Of a DNA stretch of 64,000 nucleotides, positions 48,059 to 60,439 are shown in pieces (positions within the stretch are counted from its first letter, which is position 1; each line of letters starts with the position of its first letter). The stretch is from Congeria kusceri. Taxonomy: Eukaryota > Mollusca > Bivalvia > Myida > Dreissenidae. The notes below the pieces were generated by a model. It had not been told where the DNA came from and did no database searches. It saw only the letters and a program-made list of their open reading frames with translations. The stretch spans positions 56,731,681 to 56,795,680 of the forward strand of contig CM051025.1 in the NCBI GenBank assembly GCA_027627225.1, in the 5' to 3' direction. The position numbers were made by a program, and so were the translations under genes.

Positions 48059-49750
48059 TAATATTAGCCTTCTGCTAAGATTTTGAAAATGGACTTTTAC
48101 AAACACACCGTACTGGAAAAAATAACTGCCAGATGCCACCTTGACCCCATTTAGGGCTGTATTTTATGGGATGGTTGCTCTAGGGGGCATTAGGAGGGTA
48201 AATATGGGAAAATTAAAGCAAAATGTCCCCCGGAGTGGCAATCCGAGACCCATTATGTTCATCGTGTTGTTTTTCAGTTTCATTTTGACATTAATTTGCA
48301 TTAGTTCCTACAATTATCTCATTAATGTCATAATGCCTTGTGTTGTAATCGTGAATATTTAGTTTAGTTTAAGAACCTGTAACTGACAATAATGCGCCGC
48401 AAAGGTCGTGTCCGCACTGGCCGATGCTTTGGCCATGATGACCGTCCGACCTGCCTACTTTGAATAATACCAAAATTCCTAATTTGCAAAGTTAACAGAT
48501 CCTAGTTACATCATCTGTAATTTTGTAATTGTAGTTCGATCAGGCTTTCAGCTGATAAATACATGAAATGCATGCGTAAAGCACGTTAGCCGCTCACGCC
48601 AACCTAGACCCCACCAAATGGAGATAGCGGCATCAAAATTTAAATCACCATCACAGTTTGGTTTAATTTGAGTATGTTTTTTAAATGCAGTGTTGAAAAG
48701 AACCAGGACCTCAGCCGGAACCATCAACTCATTGGTATACAAGTCTGGGTGAAGTGACGAGTCATCAAAACTACTTTACTTGTCAACTACACTGGAGCGT
48801 TGGGGCGGGGCCGTAAAGCTGACACAGTCGTGCCCGTACCATCGGTATTTTTTAAGGTTAGTACATGATTATTGTCATGTATTCTACTATCTAATGTTTT
48901 ATTTTCCCGCCTGGCATTCTTCTTATCGACACCAGTAGGAAAAGCAAGAGTTTAACCCTTGTTGGGACTCTCAAACCCGTTTTAGAACTGAACTGTTCCC
49001 ACATGAGCTCGACAATCTGAAGCCGGCATTGCGACTAGCCTTATCGCAGTAAATAAAACTTAGTCAACCAGTGTATATGTACACTTATTGTATCTAAGTT
49101 ACACTAGTAATCACAATATTGAGTAAACATGCACAGAAAACCTTTTTATGTTCACAGATTACTCAGCTGAGAGTACCTGGAACAGATTGAAGATTGCAGG
49201 CGGCTGACCCCACACACAGGTTCAGGTGTGACAGAAGACTGTTAATTTATATCTGGCATTGACATTTTGGGGTCAAATTCTTTTTTTGTTGTGTGACAGG
49301 AGGTCAAATCTGTTGATTGTTATGTAAAGAAACCCTTTTCTGGGGTCAAATGGCATCTGAAATGTTACATTTATATGGATTTTACCCCTAAAAATGCAGA
49401 AACTTAAAAGAAAAATTGTTCAAAACTGACTAAAAACCTATTCTGTAACATTTAGAATGCCAATGAAGATTGTTTTCACTTCTGACTTAATATATTGTAT
49501 CTGCTATGCCTATTAAAACTCAAAATTATGCTTAATTCTGAGTTAAAATCATGTTTTCCAGACGTACCCAAGTATATTTTTTTCAGTCTTAATTTTTGCC
49601 TCAAAACGCCATTATATGTGACATATTCAATTATTTTTTTTTCAATAAATCTTCAAACCAGTGTAATAGAACTTCATGTTCTTTCTCGAAATAGATCAGA
49701 CTTATGAAAAATGTGGTTTTGATTCAAATTTGAAAGGGTTGGGTTCTCTT
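48059..49750. other. Between the direct repeats: no gene recognised
   Basis: Contains a plus frame at 48,141-48,362 and a minus frame at 48,548-48,742 (NFDAAISIWWGLGWRERL) preceded by a CACCCAG acceptor-like site; neither is recognised. If the flanking repeats were terminal repeats of a 2.7-kb element, this would be its interior, but no transposon protein is seen. Confidence 0.4.
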
Positions 49751-49751
49751 A

Positions 49752-50232
49752 AAGGTCAAATTACACCAAATCGGAAGTCTAATCCCCAGGGTTACATGCT
49801 ATCAGTTAGATAATAAACACATATGGTTCAGTGTATAATACATATGATTTTAAAAATACAGTTTAAATGATATGTTTTGGAATCAATTTAAAGGTATATA
49901 TGTAAGAAATAAGAAAAAATACAGTTTTAGGCACTACTTTAAAATAATTGGTTCCCAGCTTCATAACTTTTGGCCCATGTATTCATGCACAAAATGGCAG
50001 CCTCCATGTCCGTCAAAACCGGTGTGTTTATTCTAAGGTAAATATTTTGAGTTACAACACATAGAATTTGTTGACATGCTGTTTTTGCAAAAGGTTATGG
50101 CCTTATCTTTCCAACGATGTATGGTGATATATTAGAAAGTAGCTTGGTCATGGTGAAAATTGAAATCAAACATTGTATATTTTATATGTAACAATGAAGG
50201 AATTTATTTGCGCATGTGTAACCTTTAAGGAT
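49752..50232 (+). repeat. About 480-bp repeat, copy 2
   Basis: Very close to copy 1 at 47,567 with only a handful of differences. With copy 3 it forms a large inverted repeat around a spacer at 50,233-50,444. Confidence 0.9.
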
Positions 50233-50902
50233 GTATGATCGTTTTTACTTTACGGCAGTGTATACAGTTGTCGTAAAATTTATTCGTTACTTATGCAATT
50301 TAAGAAAAAAATGTGTTCAGATATGAACAACTTAGTGCTAATATTGTGAAAAAAATCAAACTCCGTAACGCTTCTTTCACCGTCAAAATATTTACGACAA
50401 ATACAAAATATATATCCATTGAGCGCTTAGTTTTTGGTTACGCATGCGCAAATAAATTCCTGCATTGTTACATATAAAATAGTTAATGTTTGATCACAAT
50501 TTTCACCATGACCAAGCGACTTCCCAATATATCACCATACATTGTTGGAAAGATAAGGCCATAACCTTTTGAAAAAACAGCATGTCCAAAAGTTCTATAC
50601 GTTGTAACTCAAAATATTTACCTTAGAATAAACACAGGCATGGGGCTGCCATTTTGTGCATGAATACATGGACCAAAAGTTATGAAGCTGGGAACCACTA
50701 GACATAAAAACAGTGCACAAAACAGCCTTTTTTCTTATTGCTTACATATATACCTTAAAAATGACACCAAAACATGGGACCGTTTCAAAAAGCCCTCGTA
50801 AGTAAGTTACCACTCGTAAACCAGTTGCGACTCTCGCAACTTATCATTTTGCGTTTCAATAAATCATCGTAATTTACGATATCGTAGAATCCTCTCGTAA
50901 GT

Positions 50903-53900
50903 ATGCGAGACATAACAAGCACTCGTAATGACGTTCTAAACAAAATGGATGCCGGATATGTTGTACGAAGACGGAGGGTAAGACGGTTTTCGCACCGTCT
51001 TTTGTTAGACGATATTCCGGATGATGTCTTTATGTCCCGATATCGTTTTAGCAAAGTGAGTGTCCGTGAAATAGTAGAACTTGCGAGCAATCTCTGTGGA
51101 AACAAAGGTAAAAAAACTCCACACATTTCGATTACAGAGTCCATGGTACTCCATGTTCTTCTAAATGTCAGTAGATCGCGGTTACTTTTCTCTTTATATT
51201 TTACTTTCCGATCAATAGTGTTCTCCAGTTACTGCCCTTTAGTTTTCTTCGGACTTGTTTAATTTTTGGATTTACAGTGTTGATATTTGATTAAAAATCT
51301 TTTTGTGAATTAGGCCTACTTACATTATAAAAAAATATGCTATTGTTCTACAGCACTTTATGATATTGTGCCCTCCGTTGCTCTAATCATTTTTTTACGA
51401 AATGATTAAGGCGTCCGTTGGCCTCTTTCTGCACCGGATGGATTTCGGATAATTTTGTGTTCGGATATATGATGGAAAGAATTCTACATTAGTATAATGT
51501 TTATAGATGTACGCTCTAAATTTCGTCATGACTGTAAGTTGTATTTGTGTTTTTCCACAATGCTATTATCCTTTCACATGACCAACAAATCAGGTTATTA
51601 TGAATAACCTTGGGATTTTGGGTAATTGTTATGTTTGATTGTTAATGACTGAGTAAAAGTAAAATGGGGAAATTTTATTACTCGAAACTGGATTTATTGT
51701 TTCATCATGCTTTAAAGATAGTGATGATTGTTGTCATATTGCATTTGTATATATATTTTTTTTACATTTTCATACTCCCGTGCAGGTACTCATTAGCTTA
51801 AGGTTCTTGGCCAAAGGGAATTTCTATTCTGAATGCATGTGCTTCAAGTGTCGTACCATAGCAGACTGTGCAGTCCGCATACGCTGATCTGGGACAGAAC
51901 TTTTCTCTTTTATTGTATGTTCTGTTTCAAGGAAGTCTTATCATAATATAAATCCACTGTAGGCGGAAAGTGACAACCAAGATTAGCATGTGCGGACTGC
52001 ACAGACTAATTCGGGACGACACTTTATATATATATATTGGGTTATATAAAAGCTCGCTCTTCTTTCATTTTGATCGTTGTCCATTGGGTTACTAAATTAA
52101 CTGTATCAGCTAGACACTTTATTATAATAGGCCATTTCAAAATGCAATTCTAATCATGTTTCATCAAACTTGTATATTAGCAGCTAGACTAAGGTGTAAA
52201 GAAAAAGAAAATGTTTCAATTTTTGTGACCTAACCTTCATAATTCAATGACCTTAGAACATGTTATTTAGTTTGTCACATAAATAATAGTAATAATATAA
52301 TCCCCACAATCTACCCTGAAACAAGCATTTTTTTTTTGCCTCACCAAACGAACATGATATGGAAAAATGAATCCAAAGATTTGTTTTCTCCAGTACTCGG
52401 ACCATAAAGCACAGAGATATAAAATAACAAACTGTTGCTCAAACTAGTACATTGTAATAAACATTTTCCCAAATCATTTATGTTTTATGCGTTAATATAT
52501 ATTAAAACAAATTATTTAAACGTTAACAAATGTTTCATCAACTATTTATTTGTATTTTTCAACATTTTTCAATAACGTAAATTATTTTGTCATAAATGTT
52601 AATTATTTCGCTTAGTTGTATGATCATTGAAATTAATACTTACATTATTTTTAAGATCTATGAGGAAAAAATATTGTGTTATTTGCCACTCTGTGGACAG
52701 AACACTTGTTACTGAACTTAACATTCTGGTATTTGTTCTGCAGTTTTCCAGTTGATCTAGAAGAGCAGACACGTGTGAAGGTGGGCTTCTTTAGGCTGTG
52801 TGGCCTACCAAATGTTCTGGGTGCAGTGGATGGTACGTTGATACCAATAATAGCTCCAAAAGAGCACGAAGAAGTGTTTGTTTGTCGGAAGGGGTATCAC
52901 GCTTTGAATGTGCAAGGAGTTGTTGATTCTGAATTAAGGTAATTTTTGTATAATAACAGTTCGGTATTCAGGGCTTGCATTAAGGGAAGTTTAGGAGTAA
53001 TTTACTCCCAGTTTTTGTTAACGGGACTTCCAAAATTGCAGCCATGGAAGTTTCGTCATGTAAAGATGACCAAGTTAGATGAAAAATTGAAGTGTTGTTC
53101 ATCTCAATGTATACCTCTTTAAGTAATTAAATTGGCATATTATAAACACCTGATGAAAAAGAAATGACCTTAAACATGTCATGTTTAAAAAATATAATTG
53201 GCATTTCAGATTCCTGAATGTAGTGTCTACATACCCCGGGTCAAGTCACGATTCATTCGTGTTTGAAGGTTGTGGTCTATAGGTATTGTTGATTTGTTGC
53301 CTAAATGTTACACAAAACATTAAAATTCTATTTAACATTTAAATATGCCAGTTTCTATTTTTGTTAATAAGGCAGTTAATATACATGCATACAACCTGAA
53401 CTTCTCAACAGATGGTCTGTATTCATATATGTAATATTACACTGTCTGAATATGTCATAACTAATCATATCCTGCTATGTCATTAGACTATATATCATAT
53501 ACGTGTATACATCCTTACACATCATGTTACATTGATACAATTCTTGCATATTCAACCACAGAATGTTGCTCCATTCAGGAATATCTAGAGAGGAATGATG
53601 TGGGCCATTTGTTGGCAGACAGTGGATACACTCTGCAGCGTTACTGCCTCACTCCGTTTGCCACACCGCAAAATCCACCACAGATGAGATTCAACACTTC
53701 TCACAAACGAGGGAGAGTAGTTGTGGAGAGAGCCTTTGGAGTATTGAAAAGCAGATTCAGGTTAAATGAATTCAATCTTGTATTGATGTTACGAATAATA
53801 TGTAAACATTTTTTTTCAATACATCATTGAAACAAACAATCACTTATGCAATGAATGCCATTTGATCAACAGAGATCACATTCAAATACTCAGTTATGTT

Positions 53901-54398
53901 ACTGTATGGAAATATACAGGATTAATATACAATAAAATTAAAAAATACAATGTATATGTCATTTTTCTTTTTCAAAGAGTTTCACAATATGTATCACAGT
54001 AACAAATGTATTCATTGTTGGCAATAAATGTTACTTACTTATTTCATAACACCCAATTAAAAATAAAATTAACACATGTCAATTGTAATTAAACAATAAA
54101 TAAAACAAGGTACATTTAACGTTTGAGAATTAATAGATCAACATTTTTATTTTTGAGCAAAAATGTTATTTCATATTTCAGATGCCTACACAAGACAGGA
54201 GGCTGTCTGCCGTTCACACCTGTTAAGTGTGCACAAATTGTATGTGCATGCATGCATTTGCACAACTTTTTTTTAGATCAAAACATTCAGGATCCAACCT
54301 TAATTATTGATGCTGATGATGATGACGAGTCAAATAGACCTGCCGATGGCAATGACGGCACCGACAGAAGAAATGTCATTGTTGGACGACTGTGTTGA
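50903..54398 (+). pseudogene. HARBI1-like Harbinger transposase, interrupted
   Basis: Exons on plus: 50,903-51,145 (DVFMSRYRFSKVSVREIVEL, ends ITESM at a weak GTACTC donor); 51,786-51,831 (VLISLRFLAKGNFYSE, GCAG acceptor); 52,744-52,938 (FPVDLEEQTR, GAVDGTLIPI with the first catalytic Asp, CRKGYHALNVQGVVDSELR); 53,210-about 53,277 (FLNVVSTYPGSSHDSFVFEG); 53,562-53,760 (LLADSGYTL with the second Asp, VVERAFGVLKSRFR with the Glu); 54,182-54,398 (CLHKTGGCLPFTP, QIVCACMHLHNFFL, acidic tail, stop). The DDE triad is present. A foldback MITE has cut into the second exon, the helix-turn-helix stretch normally following it was not found, and the fourth exon runs into TAG at its best donor, so this copy is probably inactive. 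The first Met could also be at 50,945. Confidence 0.85.
51832..52026. mobile_element. Foldback MITE inserted in the transposase
   Basis: AATGCATGTGCTTCAAGTGT at the left and CGGGACGACACTTTA at the right are the ends of the family seen at 13,825-14,062, here in reverse orientation (GTGCGGACTGCACAGAC, AGGCGGAAAGTGACAA). It begins right after the codons for GNFYSE. Confidence 0.8.
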
Positions 54399-55029
54399 AT
54401 GATGATTGTCGCTCTAGTCAAATTACATTATGCCCCCATAGAAGATGGTGGGGTATATTGGTTTACTAATGTCGGTCAGTTATCTTAATTACCCATTTGA
54501 GCTGTTTAGGATCTCTTAAAAAATCTTAAAAGTTGATTCAAATGTTTAATGTTGTAATATATTACCACAGTTTCATGACTTATCAAATAAGCACAAAATA
54601 CATAGTTATGGCACCTGATTTATTATTTAAAATTCACTTCTATGACCAGTTTACGGTCTTGATATTTAACATATTCATTTTAACCTTGAAGGGTTTTAAC
54701 AGTTTCACAAACAGCTATTGTGATATTTAAATGACCTAATAAGTGATGTCAATAAGAAACAGTTTTCAGTCGAATAAACGTCACTTGCGTTGATTAGAAC
54801 TTGTGCCAATTAATTATGACTTAAAGTTTGCCAGTCCTAGGTTTTCTTAAATTATTTTAAGAGCATTGTTATTAATTAATAAATGTTGGTACAAGCCTAT
54901 ACATATTGATACTGTTAAGATAGTAATATCAACTGTGTAATTAAAAGGAATTGTTAGCAAGTATTCTTTTTTTGTAAATGTTTCAAGTGACTAAACTGCC
55001 GTTATTTACAAAAAAAAGCCAACTACGTC

Positions 55030-55114
55030 TGCCAACAAGGTCAGTAGTACTATAACACTTGCTTGATTTCAAGGCTCAAATATATCTGACATAAGGTCAC
55101 TGACCTTGTTGGCA
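55030..55114. terminator. Inverted repeat between the convergent Harbinger genes
   Basis: TGCCAACAAGGTCAGT at 55,030-55,045 and ACTGACCTTGTTGGCA at 55,099-55,114 are perfectly complementary over 16 bp with a 53-bp loop. It lies between the stop codons of the two convergent genes and could act on transcript ends; that role is a guess. Confidence 0.55.
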
Positions 55115-56448
55115 GCAATTAATGATAATTTTTTTTTTTTTTAATCCACTATGGCAGCCAACGATGCTTGGATACTCTCCAGACTGTCCATCATTCTCTT
55201 CTGATTTTCCAAGAAAGTTTCATCAAAGGATCCTGCAATGACATTTATAATACATGTTTAAACCAGAAAACTCGTAATAGAAATTTACAATGCATACGTG
55301 GGTTTAGAATTAATACTTGTTCAACTCAATTAAATTAATTCATATAGATTATTTCAAAGTTCCTTTTTTATATATATCAATTATCACCTGTTGTACTTTT
55401 ATTTTCAAAACTTACTTTTTGATGACTTCTTATGTGTTTCACTTGGCTTCTGTTCAATCGTACTGGCTGAAACATGAGTTAATTATACTGTTAATTGTTA
55501 TGTTGTTCTAAAATTGTATTATGTTTTATAATTTTGTGTGTTTCGAATATAGCAGTATATTCAAAATGCACTTATAGATACATTTAACATTATTGTGTAA
55601 ATAACAAACTTACAGCTTGTCTAGTGTAAACATCAAATTTTGATGTTAGTTAATTAAAAGAGTTATCTATTAATCAAAAACACACTTTAATGTTAATTCT
55701 TATCAGTAAATGCATTATGCTTCCAACAATAAAAATATGTGGATGATAATTACCCATTGATGTGCATTTTTGGATTTCACTTGAAGCAACTGGGCTACAA
55801 TCAATTTCTGTGGGTGCTGAAATAAAATTTTTATGTAATGTTCAGTTGTTATGGATCCACTGTTGGTCTTATTACGTATTTAAATAGCATTATGATCTTT
55901 ATGTGATTTGCCTGCCTTGGAATGTATGTTTAAATTCAGTATATCACTCATTATATGTGTTTGAGTAAAATATAGACATACAACAATTTTGAGCACCGGG
56001 AGTCAGTTTTCTAATATTTTATCTTACGTTCACAATTGGAATGTTTCAAAATTAGTTGCTAAACAAACACATGGAAATGTGGTTCCTATGCCTTAACTTT
56101 CATTGTATGGCTTAATGCTGAACTGTTTCTATATGGAAAATTACCGTTTATAAAATTTGCATATTTAAGGTTAAGATTAAACTTATTAGGAACTGACCTT
56201 TGCAATTTAATGTGTTTTACACACATCCGTGCTTTCTGTTGACACTCTTGTGGTTGCTGTTTTGTAGCTTACTGCACCTAAACATACACAAATGATTGAA
56301 AGAAAAAAAAATCACAAATAAAATGGAACCACGATCCTTTTTATATATTAACACGTGATTGGGTCAATGTTAAAGCAGCAGCAAATAAATGCTATTTTGT
56401 TGAAATAATTGAACACAATAAACAGTCTTCACTAATAAATTTTGAAAT

Positions 56449-56741
56449 CAGTGGACTGTCGGTCCACTTAGCCAGCTATAAAGAGTAGACCGGACTACAA
56501 CAAAGTGGACCATAGTTTGTGGGTTTTCTTTCACTCATTTCATTCAATTTGTTAAAGAAATGAATCTTAAACAACCAAGTCTGTTAGGCTGTCAATAGGT
56601 GAAAAAGATTAGTTTTCTTTTTTTTTAAACTATAATTTTCTTAATGACCAAAGGATAATAATTTGATGGACCATTTGTCGTTTACTGATAAAGTTTGCTG
56701 GACCAAGCAAATATTTGATGGAGTCGGTCCGTGGTCCACTG
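56449..56741. mobile_element. Possible short MITE with CAGTGGAC ends
   Basis: CAGTGGACTGTCGGTCC at 56,449 and GGTCCGTGGTCCACTG ending at 56,741 are short inverted ends; CTGGACCAAGC-like phrases repeat inside. Lies in an intron of the Harbinger partner gene. No clear target duplication. Confidence 0.4.
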
Positions 56742-57059
56742 TTTTATCATGAAGACTGAATAAATGTCATTGTTTACTACATACACAATTATAAATTCCT
56801 ATCTTCAAGAAAATAACATACTTTCATCAAAAAAGGTGTCGACTCCACCTACGCCTTCAATCAGCTCGGGGGGAATAAGTGACCGAACCTTAAGGAAAAA
56901 CAGAACATGTTTAAATGGAAAGACTTTTGTTTTACTTTAAAATTTCATTGAGAACAAGACTTGTACAATTATCATTTCCAATTACCAATCAATAAATATA
57001 CATTTTGAAATAAGATAAATTAAGCCATGTTAAAGATTTGCACTAAGAAAATGAGATTT

Positions 57060-57440
57060 ATACAAATTATATACCAAACAAGGCTTGTCACAGGATGTGA
57101 CATATGCCCCCGAAACATATGCTTGTCAGAGGATGGCAACACGATATCAGCTACACGTTGGAAAAAAAAGACGTTACATACGAGAAGAATAAGGAAGTAA
57201 AATAAAGGGCAATAACTCATTAAATATTGAAGAAAGAGAAATGGTCATTGTGCTCTGCACTTCATCTGATTTTCCTCTATCATTATAAGAAGTTTCATTT
57301 CAATCCCTTCAAGAAGCGTTACGAACGGACGATTCGATTACTATATACCCACCAAGTTCCCTTCCTGAGCATAAACAATAACCTTAATACATTGATGAAG
57401 CGCCGTAAAGAGCAATTCAATTATTAAATAACAATAATTT
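57060..57440. mobile_element. Dispersed repeat with GTGACATATGCCCCCGA
   Basis: Shares GTGACATATGCCCCCGA with the element at about 29,756, and AGGGCAATAACTCATTAA further in. It is inserted in the Harbinger partner gene. Confidence 0.5.
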
Positions 57441-58154
57441 ACTAACCAATAAACAGACAACTTAAAGTGACCATCAAAATCGTTATATAGACATATATAG
57501 TCAATAAGAGAAACATATACGTCAGCCTTGGAATGATAAAAGAATATATCACCGTTTGTTCGTAGGCTTTACACACTGGCAGGTGCGGGCCCTCCCCCAG
57601 TGGACTGCACATCCAGTATCCTTTCTTTTTTCTTGACAATACTCTGCAATTATGTGAAAGATATGTTATTCTATAATACGAGTAAACTATTTGGATGACA
57701 CTGGCTATTAGATTTAGCAGCAGACGAACGTAACTGTCACCGGATGTTTACACTTTTACATAATTAACCCACAGAAAACGGATTCGGCAGTAAAGAAATC
57801 GTAGATTGCGAGAGCGTTTTACGAGGCTATTGACGGGGTATTATTGAAACGGTTTACTAGAACTGTAACTTCAATCGTAAATACCCGAGTTACGATATTG
57901 TAACAGTTACGATACTATAGCTTATTGAAACGGTCTCCATATCATTTAAACTGTATTTTACAAATTATATGCATCCTGCACTAAGCCACACGTGTTTATT
58001 ATCTAACTGACAGCATGTTACCCTAAGGATGTGACTTCCGTTTTGGGGTAATTAGACCTTTTGTACCACGTAAAACATTTATAACATTTGCAAGCGTCTG
58101 GAGACTATTGACCTTGACCGCATTGTAGCAGGCAGACAAACAACAAAAACGATG

Positions 58155-60200
58155 TGCATATATTCATATAGAAAAGTCCATTAACTGTGGTCCTAGTCCG
58201 CTGAAACTGCGTATGTTCACATAGAAAAGGCCATTTACTGTGGCCAGAAGCCATTGTATGTGCTTATATTAGCATAGAAATGGCCGTTTACTGTGGCCAA
58301 AGGCCACTGGATGTGCTTATATTTGCATAGAAATGGCCATTTTTTGTGACAATAGGCCACTGGATGAGCGTACAAATGGCCATTTACTGTGGCCATAAAA
58401 CACTGGATGTGCGTATATTATCATAGAAATGGCCATTTACTGTGGGCATAGGCCACTGGATGTGCATATATTCACATAGAAAAGTCCATTAACTGTGGTC
58501 GAAGTCCACTGGATGTGCGTATATTTACATAGAAAATGACTTTCTGTGGCCATGGGCCACTCCATGTGCGTATATTCACAAAGAAAAGGCCATTTAAGTT
58601 GGCCATAGGCCACTGGATGTGCGTATATTCACAAAGAAAGTGCAATTTACGTTGGCCATAAGCCAATAGATATTCGTATATTCATAAAGACAACGCTATT
58701 TACTTTGGCCATAGGCCACTGGATGTGCGTATATTCACATAGAAAATGCATTTCCTGTGTCCATAGTCCACTGAAAGTGCGTATGTTCACATAGAAATGG
58801 CCATTTACTGTGGCCATAGGCCACTGGATCTGCATATATTCACATAGAAAAGGCCATTTGCTGTGGCCTTAGGCCAATAGATGTGTGTATATTCACATAG
58901 AAATGGCCATTTACTGTGGCCATAGTCCACTGGATGTGCGTATATTCACATAGTAAAGGCCATTTACTTAGGCCATAAGCCACTGTATGTGCTTTAATGA
59001 GCATAGAAATTGCCATTTACTGTGGTCATAGCCCACTGGATCTGCGTATATTATCATAAAAATCGACATTAACTGTGGCAGTCCACTGGATGTGCGTATA
59101 TTCACATAGAAAAGGCCTTTTGCTGTGGCCATAGGCCACTCCATATGCGTATATTGACAAAGGAAAGGCCATTTACTATTGCCATAGGCCACTGGATGTG
59201 CGTATATTCACATAGAAATGGCCTTTTTCTGTGGCCATAGACCACTCCATATGCGTATATTCACAAAGGAATTGCCATATACTGTGGCCATAGGCCACTG
59301 GATGTGCGTATATTCACATAGAAAGGGCCATTTACTGTGGCCATAGGCCACTGGATGTGCGTATATTCACATAGAAATTGCCATTTACTGAGGTCATAGG
59401 TCAATAAATGTGCGTATATTCATAAAGAAAACGCCATTTACTGTGGCCTTAGGGCACTGGATGTGCGTATATTCACATAGAAAATGCCATTTACTGTGGC
59501 CATAAGCTAATGGGTGTGCTTTTATTATCATAGAAATGGCCATTTACTTTGGCCATAGGCCACTGGATGTGCGTATATTATCATAGAAATGGCCATTTTC
59601 TGTGGCCATAGGCCACTGGATGTGCATATATTAACATAGAAAAGGCCATTTACTGTGGCCATAGGCCAATAGATGTGCGTATATTCACATAGAAAAGGCC
59701 ATTTACTGTGGCCACAGGTAACTTTATATGCTTATTTTTGCATAGAAATCGTCCTTTATTGTGACCATATGTGACTTGTGATACGTATATTATTCACACA
59801 GAAATCGTCCTTTATTGCGGCCATAGGTGACTTGAGGTGCTTATATTCACATAGAAATCGCTATTTGCTCTTGGAATTGGCTACTTTATTTACGTATGTT
59901 CTTATAGAAATCGCCATTTGCTATGGCCATAGGTCACTTCATATGCGTACATTCTAATACAGATCGCCCTTTGCTGTTGCCATAGGCCACTTTATTCTCA
60001 TAGAAATTGCCCTTTACTGTGGCCGTAGGTGACTTGATATGCGTATATTCTCATATAAATCCCGATTACCTGTGTGCATATGTCACTTGAAATGTGTCTA
60101 TTGTTATAGAAATCGCGATTGTATGTGGCTATTGGTCACTGGATGTGCACATTTCTACATAAAAATCGTTTTTTACTGTGGCCATAGGTGACTGGCTGTT
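58155..60200. repeat. 53-bp satellite array (about 38 copies)
   Basis: The unit is 53 bp: CACTGGATGTGCGTATATTC, ACATAGAAAGGGCCATTTAC, TGTGGCCATAGGC. Each carries the imperfect palindrome TGGCCATAGGCCA and a second GGCC. Copies at the right end (after about 59,700) are strongly diverged. As 53 is not a multiple of three the frame rotates every unit, so the minus frames with HIQWPM and FYVNIRT phrases are not genes. Confidence 0.93.
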
Positions 60201-60439
60201 AATAAATATATAATGTTAATGCGCCAATAGCTTATTGTTATAATTGAATTTATTCTTACATTTAATATTAAATATCATTTCAAATCATTGTGTAATTGTG
60301 TGGTCTGATGCCGAAATTCAAACGCTAACTATGGCCAATTATTGCCACACTAATCGGCTCGACTAAAGCCGTATCATCTATGAAAATGAGTGTTTCCCAA
60401 AAGAACGTTGTACATTTCGGCTTCATTCCTTTCAACGTT

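Larger units (their letters stand above)
55141..57643 (-). pseudogene. Harbinger second gene (Myb/SANT-type partner), N terminus missing or broken
   Basis: Exons on minus with matching phases: 56,822-56,888 (VRSLIPPELIEGVGGVDTFF), 56,221-56,277 (AVSYKTATTRVSTESTD), 55,754-55,816 (PTEIDCSPVASSEIQKCTSM), 55,416-55,466 (STIEQKPSETHKKSSK) and 55,141-55,232 (SFDETFLENQKRMMDSLESI then QASLAAIVD, stop; coiled-coil-like end). Upstream, 57,540-57,643 has KKKERILDVQSTGGGPAPAS, matching the ...TGGGP... region that follows the Myb/SANT trihelix in this protein family, but the frame breaks there and no trihelix is left before the element end. In known Harbinger elements the partner helps bring the transposase to DNA and into the nucleus. 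A dispersed repeat (57,060-57,440) has inserted within it. Confidence 0.7.
50776..57937. mobile_element. PIF/Harbinger DNA transposon, 7,162 bp
   Basis: Left end GGGACCGTTTCAAAAAGC and right end (reverse complement) GAGACCGTTTCAATAAGC are 18-bp inverted repeats with two mismatches. CAT at 50,773-50,775 and 57,938-57,940 is the 3-bp target duplication; removing the element and one CAT restores the sequence of the uninterrupted copies. Subterminal regions are rich in CTCGTAA/TTACGA motifs. Inside are the two genes typical of this superfamily, a HARBI1-like transposase on plus and a convergent partner gene on minus. Confidence 0.92.
50445..58070 (-). repeat. Copy 3 of the 480-bp repeat, inverted and split by Harbinger
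   Basis: 50,445-50,775 and 57,938-58,065 together give the reverse complement of copies 1 and 2 (CGCATGCGCAAATAAATTCC to GGTAATTAGACC), more diverged. The break is exactly at the Harbinger target site: copies 1 and 2 carry ATGATATGTTTTGG at the matching place. Confidence 0.88.

Noticed and set aside
48548..48742. Minus frame NFDAAISIWWGLGWRERL as an exon
   Set aside because: There is an acceptor-like site before it but no donor or homologue that I recognise; left as unassigned sequence.
47567..50232. LTR retrotransposon (direct repeats 2.2 kb apart)
   Set aside because: No TG...CA ends, primer-binding site or gag-pol frame was seen, and a third inverted copy argues for another repeat type.
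58472..59192. Minus frames with HIQWPM/FYVNIRT phrases
   Set aside because: They arise from the 53-bp satellite; the frame rotates between units and there is no splice or start context.
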